Assembly: GCA_937896695.1 (NCBI GenBank)
Contig: CALBOT010000093.1
Coordinates: 1 to 32,977, forward strand
Source of the DNA: an uncultured Candidatus Nitrosopelagicus sp.
Lineage (GTDB): Archaea > Thermoproteota > Nitrososphaeria > Nitrososphaerales > Nitrosopumilaceae
Length of the DNA: 32,977 bases
Direction: 5' to 3'
The notes beneath the pieces were generated by a model. It was given only the letters and a program-made list of their open reading frames with translations. It searched no databases and was not told the origin of the DNA. Numbering within the stretch: position 1 is the first letter of the stretch; every line of letters begins with the position of its first letter. Of this stretch, positions 1-8,056 are shown one piece after another. Position numbers and translations under genes: made by a program.

Positions 1-89
1 ATCTGGATCTGGATCTGGATCTGGATCTGGATCCGGATCTGGATCTGGATTGGGATCCGCCTCTTTATCTGGATCTGGATCTAGATTAT
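1..89. repeat. Hexanucleotide (ATCTGG)n repeat encoding a Pro-Asp linker
   Basis: An ATCTGG hexamer repeats about nine times from position 1 to about 50 with two variant units. After a short spacer (KEADPN in protein) it resumes for two more units near 67-84. In the open minus frame it reads Pro-Asp, a low-complexity linker common in secreted bacterial multidomain proteins. The window begins inside the repeat, which is a likely assembly break. Confidence 0.85.
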
Positions 90-816
90 TAATATTCCAT
101 GATGTTGCCTGAAATATTTCATAAGTATCTAAATTTTGAACAACGGCCTGGATATAGACCTGATCGGGCTCCCATGCATCTGATAGAGTAAATGTTCCAC
201 TAAACGTTTCTGATTCTCCAGCTGATGTTATAGATATGGGTAACTTATTATTCGCACTTCTGGTAATATATTTTCGCGCAACATTGCGGGCATATTCCCA
301 CGTATCAATTGTACTCCAATAACTCATAATACTATCTTCTGAAATAAATAGTTCTACATGCATATTGGTATTATTCACCGTGGTATCAATGCCCGAATCA
401 ATTAATAATTCCACATCATAGGTTATCTCAGTGTTTCCAGGTTCATATGCTCCTGAGATAGCTATGGAGTATGGTGTCTGATTAACAATGTAGGTCTCAT
501 ATAATTGTAAAAAATCAGGATACATAGCCTCCCAATTTCCACCACCAGCCCCACCTAACGGGTACGTATATGCACCATTCCACTGGCTATGTGGTACTCC
601 TATCACATTATACATGTCAGCTCTTATACTGTATTGCTCTTCAATACAAAAATCAGAACTATCAGGCGTAAAGTTTGGATGATGCCACTCAAGAGTGTAC
701 AAAGTATTAGGAAACTGTTTTTTTAATGTGTCTAATGCGAAACTCGAAGACGGGCAGTATGCTCACATGATACCCGTAAAATCTTCAACCCAGACCGTCT
801 GCTGGGATCTGGATGC
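1..816 (-). CDS. Partial Omp28/thioredoxin-like secreted protein with in-frame UGA (candidate selenoprotein)
   Basis: The minus-strand frame used by cca has one stop, TGA at 763-765, and is then open down to position 1, where the window cuts off the C-terminus. Around the TGA it reads VEDFTGIM-(TGA)-AYCPSS. Omp28-type thioredoxin-fold proteins have EDFTG..CxxCP at this place, so the TGA sits at the first Cys of CxxC, giving UxxC if read as selenocysteine. About 75 codons after the TGA comes GVPHSQWNG, resembling the cis-Pro loop and NG motif of the family. Later VYIQAVVQN resembles the family's VVQ strand. A Pro-Asp repeat linker closes the visible part, as in cell-surface proteins. Codon use is less AT-rich than downstream. 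The true N-terminus is unknown because the frame joins the archaeal cca gene. It probably derives from a marine bacterium. The alternatives are a nonsense mutation or UGA recoded as another amino acid. Confidence 0.6.
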
Positions 817-1803
817 GGTTTCAACAATGCCTTTTAATTCATTATATGCAATTGCATCACTCCTTAGTACGTTAAATCCTTCTTTGTTCATTTGTGATTC
901 AAGAGAAGTTGCAGCTCGTTTAATCTGTCCATAAATAATATCGTCACTTCTTTTTTTGTATTTGAAATTTATAATCAGTGTATTTCTAGCCAATTCTGCA
1001 GGAATTTTATTCTTTGATTTTTCTTTAAAATATGAAATTGAATTTTTCTTTAAGAAATTTCTTGCAATTAAAATGAAATTTGTAACATTCTGAATTGAAA
1101 TTGCAGCACCCAAATTTCTATTTCTATCTATTGGATCTATTATAACAAGAGACGAATCAAATTTTCTTGGAGATTCCCCAATCATTTCATTATTTTTCAT
1201 TTTTGAAATTTTTTTCAAAACATTTTCAAAACTTCCCAAATAGTAAACTAAAACTTCACATACATAACCACTAAATCCTTGTTTTGCAATTTCTGCCCCA
1301 TACATTCCATTAATTTTTAAAAAACATTTGAGAATTCTAATGTCATCTTTCATTGAACCTGTTAATTTTTCACTCATAAATTCAGTATGAAATGTAGATC
1401 TATCTGCTGCACTTTTCCATTCACCTTTTTTAATATCATAACATGGTACAACATTTATTCCAACTCCGTCAATATCAGCTTCTACAAATGGATGTTCAGA
1501 ATATCTTACATATGGTTTGAATTTTTTTAGAGAATCAAATCCAATCTTTTTACCAATCATTTCAAAATTTTTTTCTGAAGTTGTTTTTTTAAACTTGACA
1601 AAAATATCAATATCAATTTTTTCTGGCGTCCAAGTTTCTTTTGCATATGAACCGCCAAAATGAACTGAGACAACTGTTTTTTGTTTTTTAGCTTCTTTGT
1701 TTACAAGACCAAAAATTTGATTTGCAATTTTATCAACTTTTTTTCGTTGTGCATTATTTGGGATTGCTATTTTTTTTGATTGTTTCAAAATATCGCTTTT
1801 CAT
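763..1803 (-). CDS. cca: CCA tRNA nucleotidyltransferase, C-terminally truncated
   Basis: Archaeal class I CCA-adding enzyme, which builds or repairs the 3' CCA end of tRNA from CTP and ATP. The N-terminal nucleotidyltransferase domain shows GGSYAKETW (about residues 50-58) followed by DIDIF with the metal-binding aspartates. VEADIDGVGINVVPCY and the FSGYVCEVLV segment of the central domain follow. The frame is 346 codons, while archaeal relatives are about 430-450. Family similarity fades after about residue 324 (NVLRSDA..YNELK), and the last 20 or so residues belong to an Omp28-like protein. The tail/body C-terminal domain is therefore missing here, which would be damaging in an essential enzyme and points to a chimeric join near 781-832. 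The start overlaps the thpR stop by ATGA, so the two are co-transcribed. Confidence 0.85.
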   Translation of the reverse strand: MKSDILKQSKKIAIPNNAQRKKVDKIANQIFGLVNKEAKKQKTVVSVHFGGSYAKETWTPEKIDIDIFVKFKKTTSEKNFEMIGKKIGFDSLKKFKPYVRYSEHPFVEADIDGVGINVVPCYDIKKGEWKSAADRSTFHTEFMSEKLTGSMKDDIRILKCFLKINGMYGAEIAKQGFSGYVCEVLVYYLGSFENVLKKISKMKNNEMIGESPRKFDSSLVIIDPIDRNRNLGAAISIQNVTNFILIARNFLKKNSISYFKEKSKNKIPAELARNTLIINFKYKKRSDDIIYGQIKRAATSLESQMNKEGFNVLRSDAIAYNELKGIVETASRSQQTVWVEDFTGIM

Positions 1804-2339
1804 TTTGCATTAACTTCCAGTAAATCTGAATATTCTGGTCCTTTTGGGCTTAAAACGCTTTTTTTCAACTTAATTTTTGATACTATCTCGGTGCCAAAAT
1901 TTGTGGTTTCATAGTCTTTAATGATGGATGAAACATCTCCGATTCTCTTTTTTACTCTAAAAATTGTCAAGTGAGGCTTGAATTTTTTATCATTTTCAAA
2001 TCCTAATAATGCTAATTTTGCTTCTATCTCTTTTGCTAGTGCACCTAATTTTTCAACACCATTTTTTTGAATTCCAATCCAAATCACTCTGGGATTTTTC
2101 AAATTTGGAAATCCTCCAATACCATTTAGAGATATCTCAAATTCAGAAAAAGATATTTCATTTAACACACTTTTGACTTTTTCACATAATTCTTCATCAA
2201 TTTCCCCAAGGAATTTTAATGTAAAATGAATTTGATCAATTCTTACAGGTTTGGCATTAATCTTTACATCTTCTTGAAATTTTTGAACATTGTTAAGAAT
2301 TTGAATTTTAGAAATCTCGACTGCAACAAATACTCTCAT
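1800..2339 (-). CDS. thpR: RNA 2',3'-cyclic phosphodiesterase (LigT/ThpR family)
   Basis: A 2H phosphoesterase that opens 2',3'-cyclic phosphates on RNA ends and was first described as a 2'-5' RNA ligase. The two signature motifs are visible: HFTLKFLG near residue 38 and HLTIFRV near residue 123. The length of 179 residues is normal. It overlaps cca by 4 nt (ATGA), an arrangement that fits tRNA end repair or splicing. A TATA-like box on the minus strand (GATAAATAA, centred near 2365) lies about 26 nt before the ATG, so the mRNA is probably leaderless. Confidence 0.92.
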   Translation of the reverse strand: MRVFVAVEISKIQILNNVQKFQEDVKINAKPVRIDQIHFTLKFLGEIDEELCEKVKSVLNEISFSEFEISLNGIGGFPNLKNPRVIWIGIQKNGVEKLGALAKEIEAKLALLGFENDKKFKPHLTIFRVKKRIGDVSSIIKDYETTNFGTEIVSKIKLKKSVLSPKGPEYSDLLEVNAK

Positions 2340-2403
2340 ACAAAATAAAACATTAGTAATTATTTATCGCTACCTTCATAGACTAGTCATTCAAAAATAA
2401 TCT

Positions 2404-2949
2404 GTGTCAAAACTAGTTGTATGTTTAACCGGAATGCCTGGAGCTGGAAAATCCACGATTGCTTCAAAATTAAAAGAAGAAGGTTATGAAACTTTTAGTC
2501 TTGGTGATGGTGTTAGAGCAGAAGCTAAAAGACAAAATTTAGAACCTACCGGTGAAAATTTAGGAAAACTGATGTTAGAACTACGTGAAAAAAACGGACC
2601 AGGAGCTATTGCAGAATTACTTAAAGAATCAATTCAAGAATCAACTCATGATATTATAATTATTGATGGTATACGTTCCATACATGAAATTAATGTTCTG
2701 AAAAAAACTGGAAATGTGAAATTATTAGCTGTAAATGCAGCAGCTGATACAAGATTCAATTTTTTACGTGAACGTAAAAGATCTGATGATCCATTAACGA
2801 GAGAGAAATTTGAAGAACGTGATAATCGAGAAATTGGAGTTGGGTTAGAAAAAATCATTGGACTTGCTGATGAATCTATAGACAATAACAACGTCTCAAT
2901 TAACCAAATGGTTGGGTCTGCAATTAAAATATTTCAAAAGTGGATTTAA
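2404..2949 (+). CDS. UPF0200 family nucleotide kinase-like P-loop protein
   Basis: The Walker A motif GMPGAGKS occupies residues 10-17, followed by a kinase-like fold with SLGDGVR, IIIIDGIRS (Walker B-like) and an Arg-rich lid (RERKRSDDPLTREKFEERD). This matches the archaeal UPF0200 family, related to dephospho-CoA and adenylate kinases, whose substrate is not established. The start is GTG at 2404. No better in-frame start is seen and the motif would lie too close to a later one. The next gene starts one base after this stop codon, so the UPF0200-UPF0201 pair is probably one operon. Confidence 0.85.
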   Translation: MSKLVVCLTGMPGAGKSTIASKLKEEGYETFSLGDGVRAEAKRQNLEPTGENLGKLMLELREKNGPGAIAELLKESIQESTHDIIIIDGIRSIHEINVLKKTGNVKLLAVNAAADTRFNFLRERKRSDDPLTREKFEERDNREIGVGLEKIIGLADESIDNNNVSINQMVGSAIKIFQKWI

Positions 2950-2950
2950 T

Positions 2951-3334
2951 ATGAATCAAAAAACAACAATACAAATTTTTTGTGCAATAAATCCTTCTGA
3001 AGATCCCGATAAAGTAAAAACTGCAGTGAATAATATTTTTCCTGAAATAGAATTAGATATATCTGAAACAGAAATTAATGGGAAAACAAATAATTTTTCA
3101 ATTCTATCTCAAATATCAAAATCAATACATGAAAAAAATGTTAAAAACACTTACCAGCGCATTCTTAAACGCAATAATGACGGTAACTCTACTTGGTTTT
3201 ATCTAAACAAACAGGCTGCATTTGTAAATACTGTGGCGCTCTGTAGTGAGGCAAACGAATCATCTCTTGGTCCAATTAAGATAGTTTTACGCTCAAATAA
3301 TATAGAACAAGCAATAGATTCCCTCACAAACTAG
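2951..3334 (+). CDS. UPF0201 family protein (putative RNA-binding)
   Basis: A protein of 127 residues starting MNQKTTIQIF. The reading frame extends upstream to 2912, but that part overlaps the preceding gene. ATG 2951 directly follows its TAA and is the likely start. The strand pattern, the N-terminal INPSEDPDKVKTAVNNIFP segment and the C-terminal LGPIKIVLRSN match the archaeal UPF0201 family, small proteins with a predicted RNA-binding fold. It is paired with a UPF0200 kinase-like gene. The biochemical role is unknown. Confidence 0.8.
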   Translation: MNQKTTIQIFCAINPSEDPDKVKTAVNNIFPEIELDISETEINGKTNNFSILSQISKSIHEKNVKNTYQRILKRNNDGNSTWFYLNKQAAFVNTVALCSEANESSLGPIKIVLRSNNIEQAIDSLTN

Positions 3335-3361
3335 GTAACTAGCTATTTCTATCCATTTTGA

Positions 3362-3380
3362 GAGCTTTTTTTTAGCTCAG
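3362..3380 (+). terminator. Candidate oligo-T terminator with short hairpin
   Basis: GAGCT (3362-3366) and AGCTC (3374-3378) can pair around a T-rich loop, and eight consecutive T residues lie here, 28 nt after the UPF0201 stop. Archaeal termination depends mainly on T-runs, so this plausibly ends the UPF0200-UPF0201 transcript. Confidence 0.45.
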
Positions 3381-3411
3381 TTATGAAAAGTCGATTTTTA
3401 CAGCATTTTTT

Positions 3412-3699
3412 ATGAAAGTACAATTCATGATAATTTGTGCAGTTTTGGTGGCTGGTGGAATTTTATTCTTGCCTGAAACAGTTAGCCAATTTCCAGCAGG
3501 TACAATGATACTTGATGCTCTAGTTACAGATGCCACTAACATTAAGGAATATAATCAACACACAAACCAGATAGGCGATACATTGTATGGTGTTGGTTTG
3601 AAGGCTGTAGATACAACAGTTGATGTTGCAGGTCAGGTTGAAAATACCATTGACGAAACAGAATTACCTGAAATTGATTTACTAAAATTTGATGAATAA
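3412..3699 (+). CDS. Small membrane-anchored or secreted protein of unknown function
   Basis: A protein of 95 residues with an N-terminal hydrophobic segment (about residues 4-20, IICAVLVAGGILFLP) that acts as signal peptide or anchor. An acidic soluble part follows with no cysteines outside the leader and an acidic tail (IDETELPEIDLLKFDE). No family is recognised. It ends one base before the stop of the convergent RNase Z gene. Confidence 0.7.
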   Translation: MKVQFMIICAVLVAGGILFLPETVSQFPAGTMILDALVTDATNIKEYNQHTNQIGDTLYGVGLKAVDTTVDVAGQVENTIDETELPEIDLLKFDE

Positions 3700-3700
3700 T

Positions 3701-4597
3701 CTAAATATCAATTTCCATAAGATCTTTTGCAGCTATGACTGAATTATGAATTTGTTTTGCTTCGTTTACCAAGATTGAATCGTCATTATATCTTGCAGAA
3801 AAGTGTGTTAAAATGAGATTTTTTACATTTGCATCTTTTGCAATTTCTGCAGCTTCTCTTGCAGTTGAATGATTAGTTTCTATTGCTCTATTTTTTAGTT
3901 CATATGAAAATGTACAATCAAAACTCAAGTAATCACTATTTTTGAAAAATTCTTTTAATTTCTGAGTCGGACGTGTGTCTCCAGAAATGCCAATTTTCTT
4001 ACCGGGTCTTTTCTCTCCTGTAACTTGTGATGAATCAATCTTTTTGTCGTTAATTTCAATGGAATTTCCATTTTGTAACTCCTGCCATAATTTTCCTTCT
4101 GGAATTTGTAATTCCTTTGCTTTTTCTGGATAAAAAATTCCTGCTCTTTCATTTTCTTCAAAACAATATGAATACGCAGGAATTCCATGTTGTGCTTCAC
4201 AACAATTTATTTGATAATTTTTTTCTTTTACAACTTTACCCTCATTTACAATTGTAATGAAAACTGGAAAAGGCAATCCAAAATTTAATACTTTGATATT
4301 TGCTGTAATGAATTCTTCAATTCCAGACGGACCATAAATTTCAACAACTTCTGTTCTTTTTTGTAGTGACATTGTTTGTAAAAGACCTAAAATACCTAAA
4401 CAATGATCTCCGTGAAGATGAGTAACAAATATTTTCATTTTTTTGTTCCATGGTAACCCTGCTTTCAAATAAGCAACTTGTGCACCTTCACCTGCATCAA
4501 ACATCAAAACTTCATTTTCACGAACGAGACAAATACATGTTAACGAACGTTCAACTGTTGGTGCAGCAGCAGATGTTCCTAGATAAACTATTTTCAT
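3701..4597 (-). CDS. rnz: Ribonuclease Z
   Basis: A tRNA 3'-processing endonuclease of the metallo-beta-lactamase fold that cuts precursor tRNA after the discriminator base, upstream of CCA addition. The zinc motif THLHGDH is at residues 59-65 (H60, H62, D64, H65), with SGDTRPT and LTHFSARY supplying later ligands. The 298-residue length fits the short RNase Z form. It lies 10 nt downstream of the PRPP synthetase gene on the same strand, so the two are probably co-transcribed. Confidence 0.95.
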   Translation of the reverse strand: MKIVYLGTSAAAPTVERSLTCICLVRENEVLMFDAGEGAQVAYLKAGLPWNKKMKIFVTHLHGDHCLGILGLLQTMSLQKRTEVVEIYGPSGIEEFITANIKVLNFGLPFPVFITIVNEGKVVKEKNYQINCCEAQHGIPAYSYCFEENERAGIFYPEKAKELQIPEGKLWQELQNGNSIEINDKKIDSSQVTGEKRPGKKIGISGDTRPTQKLKEFFKNSDYLSFDCTFSYELKNRAIETNHSTAREAAEIAKDANVKNLILTHFSARYNDDSILVNEAKQIHNSVIAAKDLMEIDI

Positions 4598-4607
4598 AAT
4601 ATTATTT

Positions 4608-5483
4608 TCATTTCAATGCATCAGAAATAACTTTTGATACATCCACTTTTGCAGATTCACCAGGTATGGTATTTGTGCTAATTATTTGTGATACGCCTGC
4701 ATTTTTGATCTTTTTTGCAGCATCATTGACTAATAATGCGTGTGTACATGCAACAAAAACACGCCTGCATTTTTGTTTCTTTAAAAATTGAGTTGCTTTG
4801 ATAATACTTCCTCCAGTACTAATCATATCATCCACTAAAATCAAATCTCTATCTTTTACATCAACTTTTTCTGAAAGAATTTTCACTTTACCAGTTTTCC
4901 TATCTCTCTTTTTCTTTAATACGATAAAATCTGTTTTCAAAAGTTCAGAGAATTTTTCAGCTCTTTCTTTTCCACCCAAATCTGGGGATATTACCACTGG
5001 ATTTTTCATCTTTATTTTCTTAAAGTGTTTTACTAGAACTTCCATAGCTGATACATTTTCTGCTGTAATTTTCAATTCTTTTAATGCTAATTTACTGTGA
5101 ATGTCCACTGTTAAGATTTTTTTGACACCTGCTGCTTTGAGTAATTTTCCAACTACGCCTATTGTAATAATTTCTCCCCCAAGAAATTCTCTGTCTTGTC
5201 TTGCATATCCCATGTAAGGAATTACTGCATATACTTTAGACGAAAATTTTTGTACTTTAGAAACAATACTCAACAATTCTAAAAGATTTGAGTCTACTGG
5301 TGGATACGTTGACTGCACAACTACGACTATGCTTTTTTTAGGTATCTGATTAATTGTTATTTTACTTTCTCCATCTGGGAACACTTTCTTTTCAGTTTTG
5401 ATATAGGGTGATTTTATTTTTTTAGCAATTCTTTTAGCTAGATCAGATGATGCATCTCCTCCAACAACTGTGAATTTTACCAT
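4608..5483 (-). CDS. prs: Ribose-phosphate pyrophosphokinase (PRPP synthetase)
   Basis: Makes PRPP from ribose 5-phosphate and ATP for purine, pyrimidine, His and Trp synthesis. Visible motifs are FPDGESK near the N-terminus, RQDREF (ATP loop), VDIHS (metal/ATP), SPDLGGKERA and the PRPP-binding loop LVDDMISTGGSI. The 291-residue length is typical of archaeal enzymes, shorter than the bacterial form of about 315. First gene of a probable prs-rnz operon. Confidence 0.96.
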   Translation of the reverse strand: MVKFTVVGGDASSDLAKRIAKKIKSPYIKTEKKVFPDGESKITINQIPKKSIVVVVQSTYPPVDSNLLELLSIVSKVQKFSSKVYAVIPYMGYARQDREFLGGEIITIGVVGKLLKAAGVKKILTVDIHSKLALKELKITAENVSAMEVLVKHFKKIKMKNPVVISPDLGGKERAEKFSELLKTDFIVLKKKRDRKTGKVKILSEKVDVKDRDLILVDDMISTGGSIIKATQFLKKQKCRRVFVACTHALLVNDAAKKIKNAGVSQIISTNTIPGESAKVDVSKVISDALK

Positions 5484-5508
5484 TAAATCAACGAATTAAA
5501 ACGGATTC

Positions 5509-6120
5509 TTAAGTTTTCGTAGGACTATTTTTCAATTTAATTTGTTTTCTTTTGAAGAAATAGCTTGTAATTGCAACTATTGTTACTCCGATAATCTGAA
5601 TTCCAAGCCAATCTAATCCTTGAAATGATACTTTTTCAAATGTAAATGGCGAAAATAATGGAAATGCAGTAGATGTGCCAAATGCAACATCTGCTAGGAA
5701 TACATCAAATGCCAAATGTGATAAAACCGCTGCAAACGCAACTGCACACATCCTCACGTCTTTTCCTTTATGTATTCCCAAGAAAACTATCACGGCTATA
5801 AACGCAAAAGGAAGTGAATGACTCATTCTTGAAACCATTTCTATATCTAAAAATTGTAATAAGTGATCTGCATCTAACAGAATTGCAAAACTTCCACCCA
5901 TCACAATATATCTAATACTTAGTGTTGCCAGTCCTATTACTGCGCCCCAAAATATATGTCCTGTAACATGTTCAATTGTAACTCCGCTAACCACTAACGG
6001 ATTTCCAATAACAAATGTATGTTCACTTGACGGAAATAATCCTCCAATTATTGAGAACCCAAATGAAACTAAAGCAAAAACTATTGAATTTTTTAAAATG
6101 AATTTGATACTGTCTTTCAA
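5509..6120 (-). CDS. Membrane-bound metal-dependent hydrolase-like protein (YdjM/DUF457 type)
   Basis: 203 residues with about five hydrophobic segments and conserved His/Asp motifs at membrane edges: EHVTGHIFWGA, LLDADHLLQF, RMSHSLPFAF and LSHLAFDVF. This spacing of H and D residues resembles the LexA-regulated, membrane-bound metal-dependent hydrolase family. The substrate is unknown. The stop lies 25 nt upstream of the prs start, so it may head that operon. Confidence 0.65.
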   Translation of the reverse strand: MKDSIKFILKNSIVFALVSFGFSIIGGLFPSSEHTFVIGNPLVVSGVTIEHVTGHIFWGAVIGLATLSIRYIVMGGSFAILLDADHLLQFLDIEMVSRMSHSLPFAFIAVIVFLGIHKGKDVRMCAVAFAAVLSHLAFDVFLADVAFGTSTAFPLFSPFTFEKVSFQGLDWLGIQIIGVTIVAITSYFFKRKQIKLKNSPTKT

Positions 6121-6157
6121 TATCAGTTTTGATTTTTTTCAAATAAATTAATCATTA

Positions 6158-7900
6158 CTATTCATCTCCTGATTCTCCACGACCCAAGTCTCCTAGTCCA
6201 TATTCATCCATTACTTCATTGCGTTTGGAATCCAATTGATTAATCTCCTGTTCTTCACGTTTTTCATCACCTTGGTAAACCGTTCTAATTGGCCATGGAA
6301 TTCTAATGTCATATTTCTTGAACTCTTCGTACATAATTAGACGCATATCGCTTTTTGTTTTGAATTGTGCACCATAATCTCTGACATAAACCCACATTGA
6401 AAAATCCAAAGATGAATCATTAAATTTGTCAAATCGTACAACCGGTTGTGTTACATCTACGTGAATGTCTTTATCACATCCACAACTAGGTTTGTTTTCT
6501 TCTAGGTATGGACATCTATTTTGTCTTACAAGATGTCTTCCTTTTGCATCTCTTGCTTCAACCATTGCACGTTTTCCCACTTTAACTAAAATTGATGTGA
6601 CTTGTCTTGGATTATTCAAATATGAAACGCCAACATTTACAACAGAAGGGACAAGCTTGATCTCTTTTGTATAATTAATTATTTCTGCACTGACTAATTG
6701 TCTAGTTGGAATTATTGCAACTGATTCATTTAATCCATGACGAATGTATGTTACTCTTGGTGTAATTTTATGTACATAACCATTGTATCCACTTTGTAAT
6801 TGTACTCTGTCTCCTTCTTTGACAACCTTGTCTTTTCTGATAAGAATGTAAGAAAAATAATTTTCCAATGTTTCTTTTAGAGCCAATCCAACACCAAATG
6901 CGAGTCCACCTGTTGCAGTAGCTAATACTATTAGATCAACTTGCCACCAAGATACTACTCCAATTATTACTCCAACAAAAATCAAAATTGGTAAAACTTG
7001 TTTTGCAGATTTTGGAACTCCTTCTTTTTGTTTTCTTGAATGTCCTGGAGGTTTGTTTCCAGAAATTATTGGATCAAAACTAGAGTTTCTTTTTTGTTCT
7101 CTCCAGATATCTATGGGGTAAATTTCTTCAGGAATTACTCCTGGAAATAATTTTCTTCCAGATGCATTATTTCCACTTATACAATAATTGAAGTATTTTT
7201 CATATTTTTTACGCTCAGATTTTTTCCATTGCTCAAAAGGATCTTTAACATTTTTCTCATAACTTCCAATTGGATTTCCTTGTGAAGTACGAAAACTCTC
7301 AAGATATTGTATTCCTTGTTCTGTTTGCATGTATGAATTGAATTCTTCATCAGTTAGATCATCAGGTTTTTGTTTTGGTGGAATCCATTTGTACAGCTTG
7401 TGGAAAAAATCTCCATCATCGTCAGGGAAACCTCTCATTTCCCTCCACGCTTCAAAATCTTGACGCTCTAAAATGGAGCTATCTCGTTTTGTTAGTGCAA
7501 TTGGAACTAGCTGCGAAATCGTATATCCTATAACCAAAATATTTAACGTATTCAACATTTTTGCAAAAACTTCACTAGGCGCAAGTTCTCCTTCTAGTTG
7601 TATTCCTGATGATTCTTCATCAAATAACTCAAAGACTTGAATGTACATGTTTACAGATGAAATTAGAGCAATTGCCAAAAATGGCAGAATAATTTTCCTT
7701 GCAAATCTTGCGACATGAGGCCTAACATGATTGAATTTTTGTGTCTTGACCCAAAATGAAAATTTTCTGTAAACTACACTAATTACGATAATTCCGATAA
7801 TTAATCCAATTACAGCTAATTGCAAAGACACTGACGATGCGATCAGTTGAGAAACTGTGTCAAATTGACCAACTGAAATTTCACTAATTTCTTCTGCCAT
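6158..7900 (-). CDS. MscS family mechanosensitive ion channel with large cytoplasmic insert
   Basis: 580 residues. Hydrophobic helices lie at about 27-45, 70-90 and 113-134, then 301-318 and 322-342. The last contains the Gly/Ala-rich pore helix GGLAFGVGLALKE, followed by EGDRVQL and GYVHKITPRVTYIR of the MscS beta domain. Between the third helix and the pore module is a hydrophilic stretch of about 160 residues (about 137-300) rich in charged residues, unusual for MscS. In the C-terminal soluble part, C463, C473, C475 and H480 form a compact cluster that could bind metal. The charged tail is GDLGRGESGDE. The likely role is osmotic tension release, perhaps with a sensing module. Monocistronic. 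Confidence 0.9.
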   Translation of the reverse strand: MAEEISEISVGQFDTVSQLIASSVSLQLAVIGLIIGIIVISVVYRKFSFWVKTQKFNHVRPHVARFARKIILPFLAIALISSVNMYIQVFELFDEESSGIQLEGELAPSEVFAKMLNTLNILVIGYTISQLVPIALTKRDSSILERQDFEAWREMRGFPDDDGDFFHKLYKWIPPKQKPDDLTDEEFNSYMQTEQGIQYLESFRTSQGNPIGSYEKNVKDPFEQWKKSERKKYEKYFNYCISGNNASGRKLFPGVIPEEIYPIDIWREQKRNSSFDPIISGNKPPGHSRKQKEGVPKSAKQVLPILIFVGVIIGVVSWWQVDLIVLATATGGLAFGVGLALKETLENYFSYILIRKDKVVKEGDRVQLQSGYNGYVHKITPRVTYIRHGLNESVAIIPTRQLVSAEIINYTKEIKLVPSVVNVGVSYLNNPRQVTSILVKVGKRAMVEARDAKGRHLVRQNRCPYLEENKPSCGCDKDIHVDVTQPVVRFDKFNDSSLDFSMWVYVRDYGAQFKTKSDMRLIMYEEFKKYDIRIPWPIRTVYQGDEKREEQEINQLDSKRNEVMDEYGLGDLGRGESGDE

Positions 7901-8056
7901 CCTAATATTTTCTGAGAATCCTGAACTTAAGTTAGTAGATTTGTCGTGAACTTTTTAAAAAACTGTCAATTTTTTTCGAAAATCGCATTTTCAGGCACAA
8001 TTTCTCCGTGCGTGACAGATCCTAAAGTTTAACAGAGGATTTATTGTAATTATGGA

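Noticed and set aside
1..60. CRISPR-like array
   Set aside because: It is a 6-bp tandem repeat with no spacers and reads as a Pro-Asp linker in an open frame.
705..766. Standard bacterial SECIS immediately after the UGA
   Set aside because: By eye only a 3-bp stem (UGC/GCA) can be drawn downstream, too weak to claim. A folding program is needed.
695..934. Plus-strand frame of 79 codons across the cca end
   Set aside because: It lies antisense to the cca/Omp28-like frame, has no recognisable motif and crosses the probable chimeric junction.
2912..2950. Upstream extension of the UPF0201 protein
   Set aside because: It overlaps the end of the UPF0200 gene. ATG 2951 directly after its stop matches the family N-terminus.
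7901..8056. Regulatory RNA in the 156-bp gap between the MscS and KamA-like genes
   Set aside because: Only short A/T-rich self-complementary runs are seen, with no stable helix and no clear plus-strand TATA box.
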